Source of the DNA: Isoetes taiwanensis
Lineage: Eukaryota; Streptophyta; Lycopodiopsida; Isoetales; Isoetaceae
Assembly: GCA_021234155.1 (NCBI GenBank)
Contig: JAJEKV010000049.1
Coordinates: 6,101,593 to 6,165,592, forward strand
DNA: 64,000 nucleotides
Reading direction: 5' to 3'
How positions within the stretch are numbered: the first letter of the stretch is position 1; the number at the start of each line of letters is the position of its first letter. Shown here in pieces: positions 21,191 through 31,160 of the stretch. The notes under the pieces were generated by a model, which had not been told where the DNA came from, made no database searches, and saw only the letters and a program-made list of their open reading frames with translations. A program made the translations under genes and the position numbers.

Positions 21191-22903
21191 TCTCCTCTCC
21201 CATATGGGAAGCGTATATGGAGGGGGTTTCAAAACCTCAGATGTGCCCATGCCTATTGTGAAAACTCTCCATTATATCTTCCATCCTGTCCTGTCATGGT
21301 CTTCTACTTTTGAGCTCCCATCTCCTGCCTTTATCCCCTTTCGAGCTGTTTTTTTCTCCGACTTGAGATGTTTGAACTACCACTCTAATTCTCTTCTCAG
21401 TTGGCTTTTTGCTGCAATCTTTATGGTATGGCTTCTCTTTGTTCTTCTATAATGATTCGATCTTTTGATGATTCGAGCTTTTTGGAGATGATTTGATCTT
21501 AGTGATAACTGCATATTGCAATTTTTATGTTTTTGTGAGGGAAGATATCTTGGTGAGTTTGCATCTGGAGACTCTGTATGCTTCAAATCTTATTCGTTTG
21601 GTTCCAGATCTTTAATCTCTATGTTTATAGATTACACATGTTTGAGAATCAAGTAGTCTTTTCTATTTTTTATTTTGTCGTTATATATGTTGTTTGATTC
21701 TCGTTGATCTCATGAGATGCAAGATCGGGGACATTTTGGCATCACTACATGGTGATCTTAAGCAGAACCCTCCTTTTTTTGAGTATTCATCATACAAGGG
21801 AGTCTCCACCAATTCTTGATGCTACTCCAGAGCTTGGGGATAGATTTCAACTGCTTTCCTCTTCACCCTTCTCTGGGCTGGCCATCATTTTTTTTCTTTC
21901 TTGTTCCTTCTTTATTGCTTTGCCATGGATTCCAGATGGTCTTCAGAGATACAATTGTTGGTAGAGATAGATTAAATCCTTCTTGCAAGCAACTCAAAGA
22001 GTCTAAGCTTTGTTCTTTAGATCTTTGCGAGGCCATTTTGGGAGGAGCAATATGCGAGCCGCAGGTCGTTTGAAGCAGCTGGATTTGCAATCTGGAGGGG
22101 CAGGGTCCAGACATGAAGCAATCCAATGTGTGCAGTTTGCATTGGAATTTTCAGGGCTGAGGCATTCTAAATCTAGAGCTCGAGTAGTTTTGGCCAGAAT
22201 CTAACATTTTTCCACTCTTTAATCTTCTTCAACCTTTCGGGCCTCTCGCAAATTAGATCTTGATTGTTAGGGGTGTGCCCAATTGATTTTTTGGGGATCC
22301 AGTGGCAGTTGGTCGGATTGTGGCAGCTCAAATATACATCTAGTGCAGGCAATTCAAGGTATGTTAACGATTCTTTGAATTTCTTTGCAAAAGCAGCTCT
22401 GCCATGTGCTTTTCCATTGCATCTGACAGAATTATGTTAAATTCCAAATTCTTCCCAATCGAGAAGTCCGGGACGGATTGCTTCTAAACCATAGATTTGA
22501 TTAGGGCATCCGACAGAGGATATCTTTACTCTGGTTTGGGTTGATCCTGCCCTCGGGGATCACTATATGGGATCCCCTCATCCAGGATCCGGACACGAGA
22601 TCCCCTTCTCCAGGATCCCATGGTTAACTGCGCAGCTAATGGCTTATTGCACAGTTTAAGCCAATTTTTTTGCCAGATCGAAGCGAGGCTATTGCAACGC
22701 TGCTCGCTTTATTTCCTCCTCCGCTGCTGCTTGCTCCTCTTGTCCACCCGATTTTGATCAGCCACGACTAATCCCATCTGTTTCCGTGGCAAATTGAGGG
22801 AGAAAACGAAATTTGCTCTGAATTTCTCTATAAAGGCCAAGAATTTTGCGTAGTTACTACGCAGTAAGGTGGGATTCCGTCCTTGAGGATCGCATCTCTT
22901 GGA
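21191..22903. other. Intergenic, no gene recognised
   Basis: Scattered short frames without domain resemblance. A GATCC-rich patch (22540-22620, several GGGATCCC/CAGGATCC words) precedes the retrotransposon array. Confidence 0.5.
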
Positions 22904-22908
22904 GATCC

Positions 22909-23874
22909 TGATACTGAGTCATAGCACGGGGGAGTGGTTCACGGCGGCAGGGTTATGGGGCATGGCAAAATATGGCAAAGTATGGCAAACATTTGATGGC
23001 AAGAGATAACCATTGGAAATTGGAAGGGGAGATACACATCACTAGGGACCTTTATTACTTGAAATATCAATAAAAGGTGATCACATTATAAGATGGGGTC
23101 GAGGTGATAAAAAAGGGCATTAACTATTTTACTCAAAAGGGCCAAGGTTTCTAAAGATAAGGGCCTTTTCCTTATAAAAGGGCGTTGACCAATATTAGGA
23201 CAAGGGGCACCTTTTGAAGAAGGGTGGATGCTCAAATAAGGAAGATATTATTATGTGCAATTGCCTTTTCAAAAAGGCAATGAAGATATAAGAAGGCATC
23301 GACCTGTAACATCGGATTTATAGAGGGCCGACATCGGGCAGCAAGACCGGGCCATGAATAGTGATTCTTGGAACGCGAATAGGGATTCATGGGCGAACAC
23401 CAACACCCAAAAATCGGAGCTGCCCAACAGACCGGCTGTCAGGCAGGAGCCAAAGCCGATCAGATGAATTGTGGGCATCAATGGCAAGCCGAGATCTGTC
23501 CTTCTGAGATAATGAGGAAGTCTGCCAATCTGAGATGATGCAGAAGCTGGCCGACCTCTGCTCGGAGTTGCAGAACCTTGATTTGGGCCGAGTCCTATAA
23601 ACCAGCTTAACTTTAGAGAAGTGGATTCTTCTTATCTGATAAGTGGATTATCAGTTATTGTTTAAGAGCTACGCGGAGTAGCTAGAGAATGTTTGCTGAG
23701 GCTTGTAAGCCAGTTGCCATTTGCACTGACATAACCTTGTGGACCCGGTTGGGTGGTTAAACGTGCTCATCAATGTATTTGTCTGTGATATATATGATGT
23801 TCCTGGATCTTGTTCTTCAAATAAGATGCTGTTGTTCAGCTGTTTAGTTTTCCCATAAACAATGAATCGTATCA
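22909..23874 (+). repeat. LTR 1 of the array
   Basis: 966 bp, TGATAC...GTATCA. Shares with LTR 2 the variants AAGGGCCTTTTCC and AAGAAGGGTGGATGC that distinguish it from LTRs 3 and 4. Confidence 0.9.
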
Positions 23875-24059
23875 AGTGGTATCAGAGCGGAAGTTTGCGA
23901 TTCTTCTGGGAATCTATGGGCTATGGAAACATCACTGGGATTTGAATTCCTACTTTTGATTTGAATCAAAGAAGATGGAACAAGTGGTGGTATTATACTC
24001 TAAGGCTGTGACACGATTGCGGACGATTGCGGACGATCTCTTTTTGAGAAGGGATGGAC
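23875..24059 (+). repeat. Body 1 of the array, internally deleted
   Basis: 185 bp: primer site and the first about 135 bp of the body, then a jump to the last about 45 bp ahead of LTR 2. It lacks about 900 bp present in bodies 2 and 3, including the hairpin set. The junction is at a GATTGCGGAC repeat. Confidence 0.85.
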
Positions 24060-25025
24060 TGATACGGAGTCATAGCACAGGGGAGTGGTCCACGGCGGCA
24101 GGGTTATGGGGCATGGCAAAATATGGCAAAGTATGGCAAACATTTGATGGCAAGGGATAACCATTGGAAATTGGAAGGGGAGATACACATCACTAGGGAC
24201 CTTTATTACTTGAAATATCAATAAAAGGTGATCACATTATAAGATGGGGTCGAGGTGATAAAAAAGGGCATTAACTATTTTACTCAAAAGGGCCAAGGTT
24301 TCTAAAGATAAGGGCCTTTTCCTTATAAAAGGGCGTTGACCAATATTAGGACAAGGGGCACCTTTTGAAGAAGGGTGGATGCTCAAATAAGGAAGATATT
24401 ATTATGTGCAATTGCCTTTTCAAAAAGGCAATGAAGATATAAGAAGGCATCGACCTGTAACAGCGGATTTATAGAGGGCCGACATCGGGCAGCAAGACCG
24501 GGCCATGAATAGTGATTCTTGGAACGCGAATAGGGATTCATGGGCGAACACCAACACCCAAAAATCGGAGCTGCCCAACAGACCGGCTGTCAGGCAGGAG
24601 CCAAAGCCGATCAGATGAATTGTGGGCATCAATGGCAAGCCGAGATCTGTCCTTCTGAGATAATGAGGAAGTCTGCCAATCTGAGATGATGCAGAAGCTG
24701 GCCGACCTCTGCTCGGAGTTGCAGAACCTTGATTTGGGCCGAGTCCTATAAACCAGCTTAACTTTAGAGAAGTGGATTCTTCTTATCTGATAAGTGGATT
24801 ATCAGTTATTGTTTAAGAGCTACGCGGAGTAGCTAGAGAATGTTTGCTGAGGCTTGTAAGCCAGTTGCCATTTGCACTGCCATAACCTTGTGGACCCGGT
24901 TGGGTGGTTAAACGTGCTCATCAATGTATTTGTCTGTGATATATATGATGTTCCTGGATCTTGTTCTTCAAATAAGATGCTGTTGTTCAGCTGTTTAGTT
25001 TTCCCATAAACAATGAATCGTACCA
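24060..25025 (+). repeat. LTR 2 of the array
   Basis: 966 bp; the 3' end is GTACCA instead of GTATCA. Followed two bases later by the iMet primer site (25028-25039). Confidence 0.9.
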
Positions 25026-25242
25026 AGTGGTATCAGAGCGGAAGTTTGCGATTCTTCTGGGAATCTATGGGCTATGGAAACATCACTGGGATTTGAATTC
25101 CTACTTTTGATTTGAATCAAAGAAGATGGAACAAGTGGTGGTATTATACTCTAAGGCTGCGACACACCGAGAATCTTGCAAGTTTATGCTGCAAGTACAG
25201 CTGGGTTGAACTTCGTCAAAAAGTGTGTTGGGGGCCAAGTAT

Positions 25243-25524
25243 ATGAGTGAACTGGAAAATCCTTGGCGAATCCTTGGAGCCTGGCATCCAAGTAAGGCTA
25301 CTATTGCAAGTGAAGCTGGAGCATCAGTAGCAGAGAAAAGAAAAGTCCGGTGCTTTCGTGGAGAATGCACGAAGCGTATAGGGACCGACTTGTTGAGAAC
25401 GAGTTCGCGTTATTGGGGAAATTCCTATGATCCTTTGGGGGATTATGGAATAAATAAAAGCATCTTGCTTGGAATTGCAGAGTCAGATCGTGGTGATCTG
25501 AGAGGCCGATTGGCCGTGGTATAA
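25243..25524 (+). CDS. Unknown 93-codon frame in body 2
   Basis: Begins MSELENPWRILGAWHPSK and ends GDLRGRLAVV. No recognised domain. The copy in body 3 (27293-27574) differs by three bases, two of them amino-acid changing (Val/Leu, Arg/Ser), so the pair gives no sign of purifying selection. It may be a gag relic or simply open by chance. Confidence 0.25.
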   Translation: MSELENPWRILGAWHPSKATIASEAGASVAEKRKVRCFRGECTKRIGTDLLRTSSRYWGNSYDPLGDYGINKSILLGIAESDRGDLRGRLAVV

Positions 25525-25763
25525 ATATTTGACTTTGGAAGTCATATTAACACTTGACCTTATTTGCAGGTTTGCCTAGTGTTAAGTATTGGGGAGGACA
25601 CTTTACCTACAAGCTGTCAAGGACATGGATGCAAAAATTTGGATGCGGAATCTCAAATTATTTTCCTATGGAACAGACTTATGGGTAAAGTTCGTAAGTT
25701 GATTTTCTTTATGCGGAATAGAGAATAAGAATTTTATTTCTTGTGTGTATCCATGGTGGATTG

Positions 25764-25963
25764 GTATCGTGGAGATACTGTATCGTGGAGATACAATCAA
25801 GTAGTACCGCAGAGGTACGAAAGATAATAACGTACCGCGGAGGTACAAGGATATATCGTACTGTGGAAGTACGCGGATATCCATAACTGCTTCTAGAGTT
25901 TTGCAGAAATTGAAAGAATGGGGACGTGGAGGTTCCAATGGGTATAAGGTACTGTGGAAGTAC
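25764..25963 (+). other. Hairpin set with co-varying stems and GNRNA loops, body 2
   Basis: Six 15-nt perfect inverted repeats of form 5-5-5: GTATC-GTGGA-GATAC (25764 and 25780), GTACC-GCAGA-GGTAC (25804), GTACC-GCGGA-GGTAC (25832), GTACT-GTGGA-AGTAC (25858 and 25949). A seventh, GGGAC-GTGGAG-GTTCC (25921), pairs with one G-U. Stems change on both sides together while the loop stays G-Y-R-G-A. This fits conserved RNA structure in the plus-strand transcript, about 150-350 nt upstream of the 3' LTR. Role unknown; Gag recognition, packaging or dimerisation are possibilities. Confidence 0.7.
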
Positions 25964-26111
25964 AATAACTTATATAACCATTCTTGAGTTTGCAGGGTCT
26001 AGGAACTCCCAGGTGTACGTTGAACATGGGACAATCACCCTGAGAAGGGATGGACCAAACTGGAACGTACTCAGACGATTGCGGACGATCTCTTTTTGAG
26101 AAGGGATGGAC

Positions 26112-27075
26112 TGATACGGAGTCATAGCACAGGGGAGTGGTCCACGGCGGCAGGGTTATGGGGCATGTCAAAATATGGCAAAGTATGGCAAACATTTGAT
26201 GGCAAGGGATAACCATTGGAAATTGGAAGGGGAGATACACATCACTAGGGACCTTTATTACTTGAAATATCAATAAAAGGTGATCACATTATAAGATGGG
26301 GTCGAGGTGATAAAAAAGGGCATTAACTATTTTACTCAAAAGGGCCAAGGTTTCTAAAGATAAGGCCTTTTCCTTATAAAAGGGCGTTGACCAATATTAG
26401 GACAAGGTGCACCTTTTGAAGCAGGGTGGACACTCAAATAAGGAAGATATTATTATGGGCAATTGCCTTTTAAAAAAGGCAATGAAGATATAAGAAGGCA
26501 TCGACCTGTAACAGCGGATTTACAGAGGGCCGACATTGGGCAGCAAGACAGGGCCATGAATAGTGATTCTTGGATCGTGAATAGGGATTCATGGGCGAAC
26601 ACCAACACCCAGAAATCGGAGCTGCCCAACAGATCGCTGTCAGGCAGGAGCCAAAGCCGATCAGATGAATTGTGGGCATCAATGGCAAGCCGAGATCTGT
26701 CCTTCTGAGATAGTGAGGAAGTCTGCCAATCTGAGATGATGCAGAAGCTGGCCGACCTCTGCTCGGAGTTGCAGAACCTTGATTTGGGCCGAGTTCTGTA
26801 AACCAGCTTAACTTTAGAGAAGTGGATTCTTCGTATCTGATAAGTGGATTATCAGTTATTGTTCAAGAGCTACGCGGAGTAGCTAGAGAATGTTTGCTGA
26901 GGCTTGTAAGCCAGTTGCCATTTGCACTGCCATAACCTTGTGGACCCGGTTGGGTGGTTAAACGTGCTCATCAATGTATTTGTCTGTGATATATATGATG
27001 TTCCTGGATCTTGTTCTTCAAATAAGATGCTGTTGTTCAGCTGTTTAGTTTTCCCATAAACAATGAATCGTATCA
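26112..27075 (+). repeat. LTR 3 of the array
   Basis: 964 bp. Shares with LTR 4 the variants AAGGCCTTTTCC and AAGCAGGGTGGACAC. Followed by the iMet primer site at 27078-27089. Confidence 0.9.
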
Positions 27076-27292
27076 AGTGGTATCAGAGCGGAAGTTTGCG
27101 ATTCTTCTGGGAATCTATGGGCTATGGAAACATCACTGGGATTTGAATTCCTACTTTTGATTTGAATCAAAGAAGATGGAACACGTGGTGGTATTATACT
27201 CTAAGGCTGCGACACACCGAGAATCTTGCAAGTTTATGCTGCAAGTACAGCTGGGTTGAACTTCGTCAAAAAGTGTGTTGGGGGCCAAGTAT

Positions 27293-27574
27293 ATGAGTGA
27301 ACTGGAAAATCCTTGGCGAATCCTTGGAGCCTGGCATCCAAGTAAGGCTACTATTGCAAGTGAAGCTGGAGCATCATTAGCAGAGAAAAGAAAAGTCCGG
27401 TGCTTTCGTGGAGAATGCACGAAGCGTATAGGGACCGACTTGTTGAGAACGAGTTCGAGTTATTGGGGAAATTCCTATGATCCTTTGGGGGATTATGGAA
27501 TAAATAAAAGCATCTTGCTTGGGATTGCAGAGTCAGATCGTGGTGATCTGAGAGGCCGATTGGCCGTGGTATAA
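27293..27574 (+). CDS. Unknown 93-codon frame in body 3
   Basis: Second copy of the frame at 25243-25524, same length and ends. No recognised domain or sign of selection. Confidence 0.25.
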   Translation: MSELENPWRILGAWHPSKATIASEAGASLAEKRKVRCFRGECTKRIGTDLLRTSSSYWGNSYDPLGDYGINKSILLGIAESDRGDLRGRLAVV

Positions 27575-27813
27575 ATATTTGACTTTGGAAGTCATATTAA
27601 CACTTGACCTTATTTGCAGGTTTGCCTAGTGTTAAGTATTGGGGAGGACACTTTACCTACAAGCTGTCAAGGACATGGATGCAAAAATTTGGATGCGGAA
27701 TCTCAAATTATTTTCCTATGGAACAGACTTATGGGTAAAGTTCGTAAGTTGATTTTCTTTATGCGGAATAGAGAATAAGAATTTTATTTCTTGTGTGTAT
27801 CCATGGTGGATTA

Positions 27814-28013
27814 GTATCGTGGAGATACTGTATCGTGGAGATACAATCAAGTAGTACCGCGGAGGTACGAAAGATAATAACGTACCGCGGAGGTACAAGG
27901 ATATATCGTATTGTGGAAGTACGCGGATATCCATAACTGCTTCTAGAGTTTTGCAGAAATTGAAAGAATGGGGACGTGGAGGTTCCAATGGGTATAAGGT
28001 ACTGTGGAAGTAC
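27814..28013 (+). other. Hairpin set, body 3
   Basis: The same seven hairpins shifted by 2050 bp. Two differ from body 2: the third has loop GCGGA instead of GCAGA (27854), and the fifth is GTATT-GTGGA-AGTAC (27908), where C-to-T turns a C-G pair into a U-G wobble in plus-strand RNA. Both changes keep the structure. Confidence 0.7.
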
Positions 28014-28161
28014 AATAACTTATATAACCATTCTTGAGTTTGCAGGGTCTAGGAACTCCCAGGTGTACGTTGAACATGGGACAATCACCCTGAGAAGGGA
28101 TGGACCAAACTGGAACGTACTCAGACGATTGCGGACGATCTCTTTTTGAGAAGGGATGGAC

Positions 28162-29124
28162 TGATACGGAGTCATAGCACAGGGGAGTGGTCCACGGCGG
28201 CAGGGTTATGGGGCATGGCAAAATATGGCAAAGTATGGCAAACATTTGATGGCAAGGGATAACCATTGGAAATTGGAAGGGGAGATACACATCACTAGGG
28301 ACCTTTATTACTTGAAATATCAATAAAAGGTGATCACATTATAAGATGGGGTCGAGGTGATAAAAAAGGGCATTAACTATTTTACTCAAAAGGGCCAAGG
28401 TTTCTAAAGATAAGGCCTTTTCCTTATAAAAGGGCGTTGACCAATATTAGGACAAGGTGCACCTTTTGAAGCAGGGTGGACACTCAAATAAGGAAGATAT
28501 TATTATGGGCAATTGCCTTTTAAAAAAGGCAATGAAGATATAAGAAGGCATCGACCTGTAACAACGGATTTACAGAGGGCCGACATCAGGCAGCAAGACA
28601 GGGCCATGAACAGTGATTCTTGGACCGTGAATAGGGATTCATGGGCGAACACCAACACCTTAAATTGAGCCGCCCAAACGCATCGGCCACCGCGTGAGCC
28701 AAAGCCGATAAGATGAATTGTGGGCATCAATGGCAAGCCGAGATCCGTCCCTTCCGAGATAGTGAGGAAGTCTGCCAATCTGAGATGATGCAGAAGCTGG
28801 CCGACCTCTGCTCGGAGTTGCAGAACCTTGATTTTGGCCGAGTTCTGTAAACCAACTTAACTTTAGAGAAGTGGATTCTTCTTATCTGATAAGTGGATTA
28901 TCAGTTATTGTTCAAGAGCTACGCGGAGTAGCTAGAGAATATTTGCTGAGGCTTGTAAGTCAGTTGCCATTTGCACTGCCATAACCTTGTGGACCCGGTT
29001 GGGTGGTTAAACGTGCTCATCAATGTATTTGTCTGTGATATATATGATGTTCCTGGATCTTGTTCTTCAAATAAGATGCTGTTGTTTAGCTGTTTAGTTT
29101 CCCCATAAACAATGAATCGTATCA
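28162..29124 (+). repeat. LTR 4 of the array
   Basis: 963 bp, ends GTATCA then GATCC. A patch at about 28658-28725 (CACCTTAAATTGAGCCGCCC and on) differs strongly from the other three LTRs although the flanks match, suggesting conversion from another family member. Confidence 0.88.
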
Positions 29125-29129
29125 GATCC

Positions 29130-29589
29130 CATCCTCCGAGATCACATCTCTGCAATCCCCCAAGCCAGGATAAAAGTATCCCGCGCCCGGCATCTGATTT
29201 TGATTTTATAGCCTCTGATCTATTTTTGCCTCAATAAACTCTCTTTAACCCAACAATGGTGGCGTTTCCCCTTTTAGAGGTGTTCAACTTTTTAAAGGAT
29301 AGTATGAATATTAGATTTAGTTCTTTAAATTACAAGGTTTTAAAATAGACCCTTTTTTTTCTCTCCTTAAAATTGATGCGTAACATTTTTTTTTGTTAAA
29401 GGATGCCAGTCTTTATTCAATCAGAAGTCAACTACAAGCAATGCAAAGACATGAATAAAATGTTAGAGGATAAGCGTGGATCCATTGAGCGAAGCAACTT
29501 GTCTATGCATAAGCGTGCACATCCAAATACTCCTCAAAGATCAAGCGCCTCTTATGAGGGGCAAGTGAAGAACAATGATAAGACTTAGC
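29130..29589. other. Intergenic, no gene recognised
   Basis: Right flank of the array. Continues the GATCC-rich host sequence seen before 22904. Nothing coding. Confidence 0.45.
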
Positions 29590-30070
29590 AATGCTACCTT
29601 GATCATATTGGAGAACACGGTCATCTACCGCATCATACCTTTGAAGACTACCAGTCTCCATCTTTTTCAGATAGTCCATAACAACCAACCTACTGCCAAA
29701 TGAAAAGGCTGGCTTTGTAACTTCGTTCAGCTACTTGGATAAATTGCCAAAAGCACTTGTTGACTTATTAGTAGGCCCTAGAAAAGGGAGAACAACCAAT
29801 TCCATAGATGTCTAAGGTGGCCAAACATGAAAAAGCAATGCTCAATGATCTCAGAATTCTCTTACACATTGGACATAGGTCTGATATTCTAGGGTCAAAC
29901 CTATGGGACAAGCACATTAACCCGAAGACATCCGGTGAAGAATCTGCCACCAAAGCACTGCCACTTTAGAATGAAGTAGCTTACCCCATGCCTGTCCACA
30001 TTTGCTGCCATTTAGGAGGGGTTGAAGGGGCCACTTATTAGGAGGAAGAATATCAATATCAAAGTATCAA
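29590..30070 (-). pseudogene. LINE reverse-transcriptase C-terminal (zf-RVT) remnant
   Basis: Minus-strand frames give VLWWQILHRM, LSHRFDPRISDLCPMCKRIL and, after a shift, EHCFFMFGHLRHLWNWLF. This is the pattern of the zinc-binding region at the end of plant LINE reverse transcriptases (W..LHR..P, CPMC, HCFF.C, LW). Short, frame-shifted and dead. Confidence 0.5.
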
Positions 30071-30820
30071 GCAACAACTTATACATGGAGTTCACAAGTT
30101 TGCATTCCTTAACCTCCTAATGACACATCCACACCAAAATATCTTCTTGTTTTGGCGTAATAGCATGTAGATAAATAAGCATAAAAATGATTGGGGTTTC
30201 GTGGGGAAAATGAATATAGTGAGATAGACAATGGTCCTATGCCATTGATGTACAAGAGGTAGGATCCTACAAAAAGAATTAGGAAATGTATCTTCCATCT
30301 CAAACGCGTAAAGATATTAGGAGTGTTTGTTAGAGGACTCTTCAAAAAGGTTTGTTCTTCTTTTTACGGGAAGTTTGAGGTCTTTGTATGGCGGCATTAG
30401 TAACTATTGACAAATCATAGGGTTTACAAATCACAGTCACGAACAATCATTTGAAGTGTATTCACACTGAAGTGGGCCCATATGGGAACACACGTGAAAT
30501 ACTATAGAGCCACCAATCATTTCTAAGTGTAGTGGCACGGTAGCGTTGGCCATATGGGAGATGTAGGATGGGCGAATCTGATGGCCGCACGGGGTGTTGC
30601 GATGGCCGCCCGGGGTGTTGCGACGAATGCGAATAATTAGCATCTTTCTGCCAAAGAGCTCTATCCCATCACCCCAACAAAAACTTTAACCGAAAAGCCT
30701 CCCATGTCAGCAAATAGTCTAAGTTATACATGCTAAAATTGTTAAGACTCCATCCATTTTCCAATGTCTTTGAGTCAATGGATGCACAATAAAGCAAACT
30801 GGTGCATTGTCAACCTGGGG
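30071..30820. other. Intergenic, no gene recognised
   Basis: Contains a short direct repeat GGCCGC.CGGGGTGTTGCGA at about 30583-30621. No coding content. Confidence 0.45.
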
Positions 30821-30822
30821 GA

Positions 30823-31160
30823 TCCACAAACCATTATATCCAACATATTTAAATTTAATTCCCCATGAAAGCCCCTTTGCTTTAGGTGCATATTCACGTC
30901 AAGAGCTGTTGGATGGGCATATTTGCCAGTTATTCCTCGATCTATACCATAAATAACGATCCTCGTTTTTGGGGTATGCTTGTACAAGTTTTGGTATATC
31001 GTATAACGAGATTTGAGAAATACTATAAGGTTTGAGTTATTATACCTAATGGAGTTAATTTTGTATATGTATTATACGATTTTTTGAAGTAAAAAAAAGC
31101 TCTCGCTGGCCTACGTCACCCCCCGTGTGAATATGCACCCAAACCAAAGGGGGTTTTCAA
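30823..31160 (+). mobile_element. MITE-like repeat with inverted ends, copy 1
   Basis: Left part CCCCTTTGCTTTAGGTGCAT (about 30869) is the inverse of the right part ATGCACCCAAACCAAAGGGG (about 31134-31153). Internal A+T-rich sequence includes GGTATATCGTATAACGAG. Related blocks are at about 51485-51615 and, in inverted or partial form, 55545-55695. No transposase. Confidence 0.6.

Larger units (their letters stand above)
25026..26111 (+). repeat. Body 2 of the array
   Basis: 1086 bp between LTRs 2 and 3: primer site, a 27-codon frame from ATG at about 25126, a 93-codon frame (25243-25524), an unassigned stretch, the hairpin set (25764-25963) and a purine tract before LTR 3. No gag or pol motifs. 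Confidence 0.88.
27076..28161 (+). repeat. Body 3 of the array
   Basis: 1086 bp, almost identical to body 2 and exactly 2050 bp downstream of it. The few differences include one inside a hairpin stem that keeps pairing by G-U (27908-27922). Confidence 0.88.
22909..29124 (+). mobile_element. Tandem four-LTR array of a non-autonomous LTR retrotransposon (TRIM/LARD-like)
   Basis: Structure is LTR-body-LTR-body-LTR-body-LTR. Each LTR is about 965 bp with TGATAC...GTATCA ends. An iMet primer site (TGGTATCAGAGC) lies two bases inside the first three LTRs, and a purine tract (GAGAAGGGATGGAC) precedes the last three. The outer ends are flanked by the identical 5 bp GATCC (22904-22908 and 29125-29129), so the array behaves as one insertion expanded by recombination between LTRs or inserted as a multimer. 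No gag or pol: mobilised in trans if active. Confidence 0.92.

Noticed and set aside
25764-25963. Reading the 15-nt palindromes as DNA operator sites
   Set aside because: Possible, but stem differences that remain pairable only as G-U in plus-strand RNA favour an RNA role.
22909-29124. CRISPR-like or satellite interpretation of the repeated block
   Set aside because: Units are about 1-2 kb with LTR ends, primer sites and purine tracts: a retrotransposon array.
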